Below, one piece after another: positions 1-8,288 of a stretch of DNA of 64,000 nt (the stretch's first letter is position 1; each line of letters opens with the position of its first letter). The stretch lies in assembly GCA_017483575.1 (NCBI GenBank), contig JAFUWF010000006.1, positions 1 through 64,000 on the forward strand, written 5' to 3'. Source of the DNA: Bacteroidales bacterium (GTDB taxonomy: Bacteria > Bacteroidota > Bacteroidia > Bacteroidales > P3). Below the pieces are notes generated by a model. That model saw only the letters and a program-made list of their open reading frames with translations. It was not told the origin of the DNA and did not search any database. Position numbers and translations under genes: made by a program.

Positions 1-2439
1 CAGCACCAGTGTCCGCAGGGAGTCGCAGCTGAAGGCCGCGGTGTGCAGGAGGTGGCTGTAGGAGCCTGGAAGTGTATAGTCTGTCCCGTCGAAGGCATAG
101 GACTGGTTGTCGCAGATGGAGGCGTGGACGGTGTCGTCGTAAGTGGGATTCACGTACAGCGACATTGATACCACGGAGTCGGCTCCGGAGGCATTCTGCA
201 GCGTGGCCGTCTGGGTGCCGCTATCGGTAAAGGTGAGGCCGTTCCATACCAGAGGCAGTTTGTCGTTGCATACAGAGGAATCGATGCTTGTTTGGACATT
301 CCAGTGGACGGTAAGGGAGAACGAGATGACGGAGTCGCATCCAAGGCTATTGGTAAGGACAAAGGCTGTATCGGTGACGGCGTGGTTGAACTCGACGCCG
401 TTGAAACTGTAGGGCAGGTCGTTTTCAAAAACCTCCTCCTCGACGACAGAGGCCGAGGTGTTGAGAATGGAGAGACGGAGAGTGGTGATGCTGTCGCACT
501 TGTAATCGCCGGTGGTGTAGTGGGCTTCGTAGACGAAAACGCTGCTGTCAACGGTGTCGAATGAGGAGAGCGAACGGCCGTCGAACGAGTATGTGTCGTT
601 GCTGCAAACCACATCGGAGAGGGTGCTGTGGTAGGCTCTGCCGACGGTGATGTTGAGGTTTGTGATGCTGTCGCCGTCATTGTCAAGGTGGACGGTGTCG
701 GACAGGGAAATGAATGGATGGCTGAAGTCGAAGTCGGCAGGGAGGCTTATCGTGGAATCGTTCCACGAGAGAGGGAACGCGTCCTGGCAGACCACGCTGT
801 CGATGTCGACAATGACGGGAGGTGGAATGCAGGGCAGGAAAGTCAGGTCGATGGAATCGGAGAGCGGCTGGAGGCAGTTAGCGGTGTCGATGCCGCTCAG
901 ATAGTAGCGACCGGAGATGTGCGGAGCGTCCTGGGCAATGATAAACGGCGATTCCGTCAGTTGGAAACCATCGGGGCCGGTGAGGGTCAGTTGGTCGATA
1001 TTGGGGGCATCGTAGGAGAAAGTGACGGCGTTGTTAGCGCATAGCACGGTGTCCATGTCGAGGCGGACAAAGGAAGCCTGCGCATAGTCGGAGAAATAGC
1101 CCTGGGTGCAGCTGGAACCTATGTTGTAGGTGACGTCGATAATGCCCATTTGGAAGCGGCCGGTGCTGTTTTCGATGGAGATGATGCTGTCGGAAGGGAT
1201 GGAAATGCTGCGGACGCAGTAGGAGAGAGTGGGGTCGGAGGGGAGGGTCTGGAAATAGTAGGAAGGCATAGGGGAACCGCCGAGAGTGAAGTTGGTGGTT
1301 TGGTCGGTGGGGGCGATGATGGCGATGTAGGGGGAGCGAGAGATGTCGGAGGGGACTTTGTGGACCACGCGATGGGAACCAGTGCACTCGATATGAGGGA
1401 GCATGGTGCCTCCCATTTCGTAGCCGATGGTGGTGGTCTGGAAAACGACTATGGGGTTGTTGGCCTCGATGAGGGTGGCTGCCTGGTAGAGGTCGAGGGA
1501 GATGGACTGTCCGCGGGAGATGCTGGAGACGGTGGAGCCGTTGATGGAGACGACGGTGTTGTCTTGGACGGGAAAGATGAATACTTTGGAGGAGTAGGCG
1601 TGGGGGTTGGAGGGGGAACAGAAGGCGGAGATGGGGTTGAGGAGGACATAGCGGCGACCGATGCGGGAGAGGGGGAGTATCTGGTCGCCGATGAGGTCGG
1701 CGTTGTAGATGGGGGTGACATTGTCGTCGGTGGAGTTGACGGCTATGGGTTTGGTGGAGTGGATGACGGTGTTGTAGAGGTGGGCGTTGGCGGCGCGGTT
1801 GGCGGCGCGGATGCGATAGGTCTGTCCCTGTTGGAGGGTGAAGAAGAGGGTGCTGTTGGCGTTGATGCCGCCCATGAGGGTGGAACGGGGGGTGATTTCG
1901 ACCTGGGTCTCGTCCTCTGTGGCGACAATTTCCACGGATGCTGTGCAGTCGAAAGATGAGTGGTTGGCATAGACGGTCTGCATGGGGATGAGGAAGTCCG
2001 TGCCAAGGGCGTTGCTGCCTTTGAGGGTGTATATCTCGCTGTTGTCGCCGGTGGTCTCATAGTAGCAGGAGACGGGGGCTGAAGAGCGGATACGTATGCC
2101 GCGATTGAGGGGGGTATTGATGGTGCCGGTGACCATCTGGGAGTTGCGGCTGGCGACGTTGTACTGGTGGAAACTGTTGGCAGGGACGGAGAAGGTGATG
2201 GGGGAGAAGGAGGGATTGGCGGGCTGGTCGATGGTGACAACGGCGGGTTGGTCGAAGGTGGTGATGCAGTAGTTGACGGGCAGGGATGTATAGCGACGCC
2301 ATACATCGGGCTGAGCAAACCAGAAGAGAGTGTCGATCTGCGCCACGGAAGAGAGTGGCGAGAGCAAGAGGAACAATAAAAACAAGCCCGCCATCTGGTG
2401 GGGATAACGGGCTTGTGATGGTTTGCGTCGAGCCGTCAT
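1..2439 (-). CDS. Large exported surface protein with IgGFc-binding-like N-terminus (partial, 3' end off window)
   Basis: The minus frame from the ATG at 2439 is open without a stop to the window edge (813 codons), so the C-terminus is missing. A basic start and a hydrophobic stretch ending near residue 33 (SPLSSVAQ) look like a signal peptide. Residues of about 50-450 resemble the IgGFc-binding N-terminal domain found in Bacteroidota surface proteins (pattern ITTFDQPAVVTIDQPAN). From about residue 570 there are at least four diverged repeats of about 55-65 residues with the pattern C-x-N/D...F-x-G...CDSxxxLxLxV, typical of adhesin-like proteins that end in a type IX sorting domain. It lies 9 bp after the C1 peptidase stop, so the two are probably co-transcribed. 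Surface adhesion or matrix binding is an inference; the family match is by eye. Confidence 0.75.
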   Translation of the reverse strand, partial: MTARRKPSQARYPHQMAGLFLLFLLLSPLSSVAQIDTLFWFAQPDVWRRYTSLPVNYCITTFDQPAVVTIDQPANPSFSPITFSVPANSFHQYNVASRNSQMVTGTINTPLNRGIRIRSSAPVSCYYETTGDNSEIYTLKGSNALGTDFLIPMQTVYANHSSFDCTASVEIVATEDETQVEITPRSTLMGGINANSTLFFTLQQGQTYRIRAANRAANAHLYNTVIHSTKPIAVNSTDDNVTPIYNADLIGDQILPLSRIGRRYVLLNPISAFCSPSNPHAYSSKVFIFPVQDNTVVSINGSTVSSISRGQSISLDLYQAATLIEANNPIVVFQTTTIGYEMGGTMLPHIECTGSHRVVHKVPSDISRSPYIAIIAPTDQTTNFTLGGSPMPSYYFQTLPSDPTLSYCVRSISIPSDSIISIENSTGRFQMGIIDVTYNIGSSCTQGYFSDYAQASFVRLDMDTVLCANNAVTFSYDAPNIDQLTLTGPDGFQLTESPFIIAQDAPHISGRYYLSGIDTANCLQPLSDSIDLTFLPCIPPPVIVDIDSVVCQDAFPLSWNDSTISLPADFDFSHPFISLSDTVHLDNDGDSITNLNITVGRAYHSTLSDVVCSNDTYSFDGRSLSSFDTVDSSVFVYEAHYTTGDYKCDSITTLRLSILNTSASVVEEEVFENDLPYSFNGVEFNHAVTDTAFVLTNSLGCDSVISFSLTVHWNVQTSIDSSVCNDKLPLVWNGLTFTDSGTQTATLQNASGADSVVSMSLYVNPTYDDTVHASICDNQSYAFDGTDYTLPGSYSHLLHTAAFSCDSLRTLVL

Positions 2440-2448
2440 GAGGTGGAC

Positions 2449-3711
2449 TTATTTCTTTTTGCCTTTCTTGGCGGGGGCGGCTTTGGAGTCGCTGATGCCA
2501 AGTTTGGCTTTGATGGCGGCGGGGATGGCGTCCTTGTGGACGACGATGTTCATGGTTTTGTAGCGGGCGAAGGCTTTGGAGACAAAGAAGTTGCCGCCGA
2601 ACTCGCCGTTGTATTTGCCCCAGCTGTTCTTGACCATGTAGTACTCGTTGCCCATCTGGTCTTTGGCTTTGCCGAAGATGAGCATGCCGTGGTCGTCGGT
2701 GGTCTCCCAGTTGTCGTAGGCCTGCTGGCGCTCTTCCTGGGTGACCCAGCGCTGGGGAGTGGGGTGCTTGGCGGCCTCGTCGGCGATGTCGGCGGCGCTC
2801 ATGCCGCTCCATTTGGCCTGGTCGGAGCCGACTTTGGCGGCAGCCTTGCCGTCGGTGGCGGGGAGGACGGCGAAGCCTTTGCGGGTGTAGCGGAAGCCCT
2901 GCTCGCTGACGTCGGAGCCCCAGGCAACGGTGTAGCCGTTGTCGATGGCGTAGTCGAAGATTTCCATCATCTCATCCAGCGGCACGTTGTAGCTCAGGCC
3001 CCAGCGCCAGTTGTCCTGGATCTCGATGACGAACTGGGAATAGAAGGGGTGATGGGTGAAAGAGGTGATGGAGACGTAGTCGTCGGGGTTCAGGCCGAGG
3101 CTCTCGCCGAAGCTCTGGGGGGTGTATTTGACACCTTTGTAGGTGAAGCTCTCGGGGATCTTGCCGAGGTAGGTCTCGTGGACGGCGGCGATGGCTTTGA
3201 GCCAGAGTGGCTTGCCGTCGGGGCCGTACTGGAGTTTCTTGAGCTTGCCTTTGGCCACGGCCTCGACCATGACGTCGGTGAGGGCGGAGAGCTCGGTGTG
3301 GTTGGAGAGGGTGTCGCCGTACATGGCGCCGGCGGGCATGATCTCGTCGGGCACCATGCCGTAGTTGCGGAGGCAGTAGATGACGTCGTTGAAGGCGCCG
3401 CCCTGGCTGAAGGAGACGTCGCCGTGGGTGCGGACGGCGGCCATGGCGCGGTCGTTGTAGGTCTTTTCGACGACGTACATCTCGCTGAGGTCGTACTCGC
3501 CTTTGCCCATGCGGAGGAGCTCGGCCTCGAGGAAGGCGATGCCGCTGTAGCTCCAGCAGGTGCCGGCGTTGTTCTGGTCTTTCACGGAGGTGATGGGCAG
3601 CACCTTGACGGTGTCGAACTTGTAGCCCTCGTCCTCTTTGGTCTCTTGCTGTGCGAACACAGTGGTGGCGCAGATGGCGATGGCGCCGAGAGTAAGGAAT
3701 GCTTTCTTCAT
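2449..3711 (-). CDS. Exported C1B-type cysteine peptidase (bleomycin hydrolase/aminopeptidase C-like)
   Basis: 420 aa with a signal peptide (residues 1-20, ATTVFA). The papain-fold triad is visible: Cys52 in NNAGTCWSYSG, His in DDHGMLIFG and Asn in VKNSWGKYNGEFGG. This is the exported Bacteroidota branch of C1B peptidases, probably periplasmic and acting on peptides. The Lys-rich end (PAKKGKKK) resembles the basic tail of related proteins. The start at 3711 is chosen because the signal peptide begins there; an upstream in-frame ATG at 3753 would precede it with a hydrophilic stretch. It is the first gene of a minus-strand pair with the surface protein 9 bp downstream. A second C1B peptidase with different sequence lies at 45202-46629. 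Substrate unknown. Confidence 0.9.
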   Translation of the reverse strand: MKKAFLTLGAIAICATTVFAQQETKEDEGYKFDTVKVLPITSVKDQNNAGTCWSYSGIAFLEAELLRMGKGEYDLSEMYVVEKTYNDRAMAAVRTHGDVSFSQGGAFNDVIYCLRNYGMVPDEIMPAGAMYGDTLSNHTELSALTDVMVEAVAKGKLKKLQYGPDGKPLWLKAIAAVHETYLGKIPESFTYKGVKYTPQSFGESLGLNPDDYVSITSFTHHPFYSQFVIEIQDNWRWGLSYNVPLDEMMEIFDYAIDNGYTVAWGSDVSEQGFRYTRKGFAVLPATDGKAAAKVGSDQAKWSGMSAADIADEAAKHPTPQRWVTQEERQQAYDNWETTDDHGMLIFGKAKDQMGNEYYMVKNSWGKYNGEFGGNFFVSKAFARYKTMNIVVHKDAIPAAIKAKLGISDSKAAPAKKGKKK

Positions 3712-3829
3712 TGTTTGTCTGATATTGTGTTGATTATTGATTTTGTTACACATTTATTGCGATGCAAATTTACTAAAAAAAATCGATATGTGAGAGATAA
3801 AATGCAAAAGTGTGGCGATTTTTTTAAAA

Positions 3830-3861
3830 TTTGGTCATGTCGTTGTTTTTTTGTATCTTTG
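3830..3861 (+). promoter_or_regulatory. Bacteroidota -33/-7 promoter for the VWA operon
   Basis: TTTG at 3830-3833, a 20-bp spacer and TATCTTTG at 3854-3861 match the Bacteroidota consensus. The start codon follows 21 bp later at 3883. Confidence 0.75.
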
Positions 3862-3882
3862 CCGTTTGAAATATTTATATAT

Positions 3883-5241
3883 ATGATACGCAGGTTGTTC
3901 ATAGTAATGATGTTAGTGGTGTTTAGTGGACAGTGGTCCGTGGTCAGTGGCCAGCAGGAGAAGACGCGGCTGCTGCTGATACTGGATTGCTCCAACTCGA
4001 TGTGGGACCACTGGCAGAGCAACGCCAAGATCAAGGTGACGCAGCAGGTGCTGCTGTCGTTCCTCGACAGCATTGCCAAGCAACATGATGTCGACGTGGC
4101 CTTGCGAGTCTTCGGTCACCTGAACAAGGAGCAGTTCGGCACACGCCTCGAGGTGCCCTTCGGGAATGACAACATCTACCGCCTGCAGAGCAAGATTAAG
4201 ACCCTCGTGCCGCAAGGCGGATGCACAGCAGCGGCGGCGCTGACCGATGCGCTGAGCGACTTTCCCGCGACGGGCTCTTCACGAAACCTTATTTTGATCA
4301 TCACCGACGGCATGGACGACTGCGAGGCCGAGATATGCGACGTGGCGAGACAGGTGCAACTGAGCGGTGTGGTGGTGCAGACCTTCGTGCTCTGTATCGG
4401 CGGCAACATTTCGGCCCATGCCTCCTGCGCCGGCAGCGTCTTCTCGGTGCCTCACGAAGAGGGTTTTTCCAAGACCTTGTACGATATCTTCAGACTTTCC
4501 GGCCATAAGGCAAAGGTTCTACTCAATATGGTGGACGACCGAGGCGACCTCTACGAGACGGAGCACCCCGTGGCCTTCTACGACCACCGCACCGGCGTCA
4601 TCCGTCACAGCACCATCTACAGCGTCGACTCCCGTCTGCAGCCCGATACGCTGTTGATGGACCCCCTGGTGACCTACGACATGACCGTTTTCACTCATCC
4701 GCCCCTGCGTCGCGAGGCCTTGCAATTCTCGGTCGACAAAGTGAACCCGATAGATATCACCGTCAGCGAGGGTACCCTCAAGGTGTGCTACAATGGTCAG
4801 CGGCCGCAATGGACGGTGCCCAATGTGGACGTCATTGTGCGGCGCGCCGGTGGCGGCGAACGCGTGGCAGCGCAGGAGATGGGCGAGACGGGCCAGTACC
4901 TCGCCGGGCGCTACGACGTCGAGGTGCAGACCCTGCCGGTGACCACCCTGCGCGGCGTCGAAGTGCGCGGTCAGGCCGCCACGGAACTCAGCGTCCCCAT
5001 GCCCGGCATGCTCATCCTCAGCAAGCCCAAGGGCATCACTACCGGTGCGATATTCAGGTTGACCGACGGCCGCGTCGAGTTCGCCACCGACCTCAACCCC
5101 AGCACCGCGGGTGAGCGGCTGTTGTTGCAGCCGGGCGAATACGAACTGGTCCTCCACCCCCAGAACGCTACATCGTATAATAAAGTCCAGACCCGAAGAT
5201 TCGTGATAGAGAGTTCGCAGACGACAAAAATACAATTCTGA
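3883..5241 (+). CDS. Exported von Willebrand factor A domain protein
   Basis: 452 aa. A signal peptide is followed at once by a VWA domain with the MIDAS motif DCSNS at residues 35-39, a Thr in GGCTAAAALTDAL and an Asp in ITDGMDDC, so metal-dependent ligand binding is expected. The C-terminal half (after about 200) has beta-rich segments resembling carboxypeptidase-regulatory-like folds (PGMLILSKPKG, PGEYELVLHP). The start at 3883 follows a consensus promoter. One base separates it from the thioredoxin-like lipoprotein, so the two form an operon. The end of the signal peptide (SGQWSVVSGQ) is encoded by a 7-nt tandem array (see 3925-3952). Ligand and process unknown. Confidence 0.8.
   Translation: MIRRLFIVMMLVVFSGQWSVVSGQQEKTRLLLILDCSNSMWDHWQSNAKIKVTQQVLLSFLDSIAKQHDVDVALRVFGHLNKEQFGTRLEVPFGNDNIYRLQSKIKTLVPQGGCTAAAALTDALSDFPATGSSRNLILIITDGMDDCEAEICDVARQVQLSGVVVQTFVLCIGGNISAHASCAGSVFSVPHEEGFSKTLYDIFRLSGHKAKVLLNMVDDRGDLYETEHPVAFYDHRTGVIRHSTIYSVDSRLQPDTLLMDPLVTYDMTVFTHPPLRREALQFSVDKVNPIDITVSEGTLKVCYNGQRPQWTVPNVDVIVRRAGGGERVAAQEMGETGQYLAGRYDVEVQTLPVTTLRGVEVRGQAATELSVPMPGMLILSKPKGITTGAIFRLTDGRVEFATDLNPSTAGERLLLQPGEYELVLHPQNATSYNKVQTRRFVIESSQTTKIQF
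3925..3952 (+). repeat. Heptamer tandem array inside a signal peptide
   Basis: Four consecutive 7-nt units read AGTGGAC, AGTGGTC, CGTGGTC and AGTGGCC. They encode the signal-peptide segment SGQWSVVSGQ. No matching inverted arm was seen nearby. Confidence 0.7.
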
Positions 5242-5242
5242 G

Positions 5243-5896
5243 ATGAAAAGAATCATTTATATCCTAACAGCCGCGCTGTTGCTTGTCGGCTGCAAGCATG
5301 AAGCCAAGACAACATTGTACGAGCCTGCCGGTTCTATCGGCATGGAGGAGCTGGCTGCCATTGCGCAGGATACCTCGCACTACCGCGCCCTCATCTTCAC
5401 CAGCCCCTACTGCTATGGCTGCCGCCAGATGAGCGAGTCGACGCAGAAGGCCGTCGAGGCAATGGACACCTCGCTGTGGCGCATCTACTACCTCATCGTC
5501 GAGGACATCGTCGACTCCGCCCATTGGGAAGAGGTGGTCGGCGACATGATGGACATGGGCATCCCCCGCGAGCTGATACACCATTGCAGCCTGCCCTTCG
5601 AGGATGGGATGTACCGCGACGTGGTGGCGCTCTTCCGCACGGCACAGCCCATCGACCCCCGCGCCTGCATGCAGGGCGTGCCCTTCGAGCTGGTGGTCGA
5701 CACCAATAACTACATCCCTGTGCAGCGTGCCAAGGCCAAGCCCGAGGACGAAGACTATTGGTACGTGGTGCGCGACTTCATCTATGAGGACTGGATTAGT
5801 GGGTACACCGACTTTACCTTCGACGACGGCAGCTTCGTCGTGGAGACCACCCCCACCACGACCACCGACGACCGAACGATAGTGCTCAACAGATAG
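5243..5896 (+). CDS. Thioredoxin-like lipoprotein with CYGC motif
   Basis: 217 aa. The lipobox LVGC puts the lipidated cysteine at residue 17. A thioredoxin-fold start is suggested by ALIFTSPYCYGCRQM with Cys57 and Cys60 spaced CxxC, so a periplasmic-facing thiol oxidoreductase is likely. The remainder is poorly conserved with known thioredoxins, and no cis-Pro loop was clearly identified. It starts 1 bp after the VWA gene stop, implying co-translation. The end is Thr-rich (TTPTTTTDD). The redox partner is unknown; the VWA protein is a candidate by position only. Confidence 0.7.
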   Translation: MKRIIYILTAALLLVGCKHEAKTTLYEPAGSIGMEELAAIAQDTSHYRALIFTSPYCYGCRQMSESTQKAVEAMDTSLWRIYYLIVEDIVDSAHWEEVVGDMMDMGIPRELIHHCSLPFEDGMYRDVVALFRTAQPIDPRACMQGVPFELVVDTNNYIPVQRAKAKPEDEDYWYVVRDFIYEDWISGYTDFTFDDGSFVVETTPTTTTDDRTIVLNR

Positions 5897-5906
5897 ATAG
5901 TTGCAC

Positions 5907-6908
5907 ATGGAGAACCGAGGAGAGATAATCATCTACCAGACCGCCGATGGTCAGACCCGCCTGGAAGTGAAGATGCAGGACGAGACGGTGTGGCTGTCGC
6001 AAGAGCAAATGTCAATGCTCTTTCAAAAAGACAGAACGGTTATTGGACGACACATACACAATATCTTCAAGGAAGGCGAACTTGAGGAAGATATGGTATG
6101 TGCAAAATTTGCACATACCACTCCGCACGGAGCAATACAAGGTAAAACGCAACTTCAGACGACCACGCTGTACAACCTTGATGTCATCATCTCCGTGGGC
6201 TACCGCGTGAAGAGCCAGCGCGGCACTCAGTTCCGCATCTGGGCCAACCGCGTGCTGAAAGACTATCTCACCAAGGGCTACGCCGTCAACGAGAAGATAC
6301 GGCAGGAAAACCTCGTGGAGCTGCGGCAGCTGGTGCAGCTCGTGGGACGCACGTTGCAGCAGAGCCATGAGGAGCAGCCCGTAGACAGCCAGGGCCTGCT
6401 CGACGTGGTGGTGGACTACACCTACGCCCTCTCCACGCTCGACAGCTACGACTACCAGCGCCTCGCCGTGGCCGACACCACCGCCGACGCGCCTTTCCAC
6501 GCCACCTATGAGAGCGCCATGCAGGCCATCCATGCCGTCAAGGAACGCTTCGGCGAGAGCCCGCTCTTTGGCAACGAGAAGGACGAGTCGTTTCGCAGCA
6601 GCATCGGCCAGATATACCAGACCTTCGACGGCGTGGAGCTCTACCCCTCGGTGGAGGAGAAGGCCGCTATGCTGCTCTACCTCGTCACCAAGAACCACTC
6701 CTTCAGCGACGGCAACAAGCGCATCGCTGCCACGCTGTTCCTCTGGTTCCTCAACAACAATCGCATCCTCTACCGCGAGGATGGTTGCAAGCGCATCGCC
6801 GACGGCACCCTTGTGGCCCTCACCCTGATGATAGCCGAGAGCCGTCCCGAGGAGAAGGACGTGATGGTGAAGGTGGTGGTGAATTTGATAAACAAGAATA
6901 ACCAATAA
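5907..6908 (+). CDS. RhuM-family protein with C-terminal Fic/Doc domain
   Basis: 333 aa. The N-terminal half (about 1-150) is the RhuM virulence-protein domain (VWLSQEQMSMLFQKDRTVIGRHI, then YNLDVIISVGYRVKSQRGTQFRIWA). The C-terminal half carries a Fic/Doc signature HSFSDGNKRIAA with catalytic His264. The NKR ending is closer to Doc toxins, which phosphorylate EF-Tu, than to AMP-transferring Fic proteins (GNGR). I chose the ATG at 5907; a TTG two codons upstream is possible. No antitoxin such as Phd is adjacent. The last 63 bp (R3a) recur twice downstream, making this gene the likely source of a repeat in the mosaic locus. Biological role unproven. Confidence 0.85.
   Translation: MENRGEIIIYQTADGQTRLEVKMQDETVWLSQEQMSMLFQKDRTVIGRHIHNIFKEGELEEDMVCAKFAHTTPHGAIQGKTQLQTTTLYNLDVIISVGYRVKSQRGTQFRIWANRVLKDYLTKGYAVNEKIRQENLVELRQLVQLVGRTLQQSHEEQPVDSQGLLDVVVDYTYALSTLDSYDYQRLAVADTTADAPFHATYESAMQAIHAVKERFGESPLFGNEKDESFRSSIGQIYQTFDGVELYPSVEEKAAMLLYLVTKNHSFSDGNKRIAATLFLWFLNNNRILYREDGCKRIADGTLVALTLMIAESRPEEKDVMVKVVVNLINKNNQ
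6846..6908 (+). repeat. R3 repeat, copy a (native 3' end of RhuM-Doc gene)
   Basis: The stretch coding EEKDVMVKVVVNLINKNNQ and its stop recurs at 8153-8284 (with a 69-bp insertion) and at 10141-10195 (in a different reading frame). This copy is the likely parent because it completes an intact family protein. Confidence 0.85.
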
Positions 6909-6914
6909 AACAAA

Positions 6915-7646
6915 ATGAGTAGAGCACTTAAAATAACCATATCTTCTATGATAACTGTATCAGTAGTATTCATTTTGATGCAGTTGTGTTCCGGATGTAG
7001 CTCACCCAGAATGAACAAGTGGCCATATCAAGTATTCCCAATCGATGATTCGCGGACGGCTTACATATACTACACCTCGGAGTCTGATTATTGTTGGAGA
7101 CGTACTTTGGTTATGGATGAAAACGGCAAACGTTGTAAACTCAATTTGGATAATTTGAGCGAAATAGGTGATATATTCAGTTTCCAGCAAGACACTATTT
7201 TCCTAATGCTTCATACGTTTCACAACAGATTTACTGGTGATACCACTATTGTAAAGTATTGTGGCACATTGCATGGAATCCGAGACTATACGGTAATGCA
7301 GTCCGTACACTACCATTTGGATGGCTCTACAGTACACACTCCCTATAATGGAGAAATGACAAAGGATTACAGATATCTTGTTGACAGAATCACGACAAAT
7401 AAAGATAACAAGGCTGTCCTTTGGTATAAAATGAATGCTGTGGCGATTGTTGATATTGCCCAATTACATTACAATGACCGTGATGGGAGGAAAGAATTCC
7501 ATCAGTGTATTATCGACACCACACCGGGGCACCAGTCTATTTACAGGGACAATTATGGCGTTTTGTCAAGATGGGTAACATTCAAACCTACATCGGATTC
7601 TGTCATGGAGAATTATTTCAATGAACTTATGATAAACAACAAATAA
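6915..7646 (+). CDS. Putative lipoprotein of unknown function (cargo X1 of mosaic locus)
   Basis: 243 aa. A basic N-terminus and hydrophobic segment end in a lipobox-like CSGC (Cys28). No family recognised. The body alternates beta-type segments and aromatic residues (TAYIYYTSESDYCW). The coding sequence is visibly more AT-rich than neighbouring housekeeping genes, consistent with acquisition. It lies between repeats R3a (6 bp upstream) and R5a; its last codons (MINNK) and stop overlap the start of R5a, matching the end of the GyrI-like gene (MINNQ) before R5c. Function unknown. Confidence 0.6.
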   Translation: MSRALKITISSMITVSVVFILMQLCSGCSSPRMNKWPYQVFPIDDSRTAYIYYTSESDYCWRRTLVMDENGKRCKLNLDNLSEIGDIFSFQQDTIFLMLHTFHNRFTGDTTIVKYCGTLHGIRDYTVMQSVHYHLDGSTVHTPYNGEMTKDYRYLVDRITTNKDNKAVLWYKMNAVAIVDIAQLHYNDRDGRKEFHQCIIDTTPGHQSIYRDNYGVLSRWVTFKPTSDSVMENYFNELMINNK

Positions 7647-7702
7647 AAACATCAATATTATGACCCGCTACGATAACAAACAATCAAAAGAGTTGCGCGC
7701 CG
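7629..7702 (+). repeat. R5 repeat, copy a (transketolase 5' end)
   Basis: This copy matches the leader and first codons of the transketolase gene at 10825-10905, from ATGATAAA through the ATG to GAGTTGCGCGCC. Here the short frame beginning MTRYDNKQSKELRA runs into unrelated sequence and stops after 30 codons, so it is a non-functional duplicate. Confidence 0.85.
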
Positions 7703-8152
7703 TTCTTGTAACGAATCTTTGCGGCGGTGTCGCAAACATTTCTGTCAAATAATTCGTTTCGCTGTCGCACGTATCAAAAAGATATAGAACATAATATGGC
7801 AAACAAGATTATAGTACAGACCAACGACACGACAGTGCTGGTGAGCCAAATCGGAGAACTGATTGCCGAGGCGCGTAAAAGAGTGGCGGTTCAGGTGAAC
7901 ACAACATTGCTCGCTACCTACTGGCACATCGGGCAATTAATAGTGGATTATGAGCAGAACAGTCAGCAGCGTGCAGAATACGGTAAACAGACCTTGCGCG
8001 AAGTGTCGCGACAGTTGACACGTGAGTATGGAAAAGGTTTTTCTAGGTCCAATCTACAATGGATGAGGCTTCTGTATATCAAATACCCGATTTGCCAGAC
8101 ACTGTCTAGCAAATTGAGTTGGTCGCACTATTATCGGAAGCAGATGTGCCGC

Positions 8153-8284
8153 CCCGAGGAGAAGGACGTGATGGTGGAAGTTGCGGAAGTCGAGCGCAGA
8201 GCAAGCTCGCTTGCTTTGCCGAGATGGAGCAACGTAGCCGAAGGCAAGGTGGTGGTGAATTTGATAAACAAGAATAACCAATAA
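8153..8284 (+). repeat. R3 repeat, copy b, interrupted by a 69-bp palindromic insertion
   Basis: The copy is identical in arrangement to R3a except for 69 extra bases at 8177-8245: 132 bp here against 63 bp in R3a. The reading frame is kept through the insertion. Confidence 0.85.
8177..8245 (+). repeat. In-frame 69-bp hairpin insertion (encodes EVERRASSLAL)
   Basis: The insertion contains the near-perfect hairpin GCAGAGCAAGC / GCTTGCTTTGC around a 2-nt loop. It adds 23 codons. R3a and R3c lack it and serve as empty-site references. Confidence 0.8.
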
Positions 8285-8288
8285 GAAG

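Larger units (their letters stand above)
7796..8284 (+). pseudogene. Truncated DUF1016 (YhcG-type) N-terminal domain fused to R3 tail
   Basis: 162 aa from the ATG at 7796. Residues 1 to about 115 match the DUF1016 N-terminal domain (TTLLATYWHIGQLIVDYEQ, GFSRSNLQWMRLLY, KLSWSHYY). Full-length proteins run to about 340 aa and end in a PD-(D/E)XK nuclease domain; here the protein breaks just after LSWSHYY and joins the RhuM-Doc C-terminus (EEKDVMV...NLINKNNQ). The nuclease is absent, so the product is probably inactive or a residual partner-binding module. The tail contains a 69-bp in-frame insertion. It is bracketed by R5a and R3b. YhcG-type genes are common in defence and restriction islands. 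Confidence 0.75.

Noticed and set aside
2443..3882. Long plus-strand frame with Gly/Val/Ala-rich translation running into the VWA gene
   Set aside because: It is antisense to the C1 peptidase, has the composition of a shadow frame, and the promoter and signal peptide place the VWA start at 3883.
7642..7702. R5 as an attachment site for a site-specific integrase
   Set aside because: The 5'-gene location would fit, but no integrase lies in the window and R3 is repeated as well, which a simple attL/attR model does not explain.
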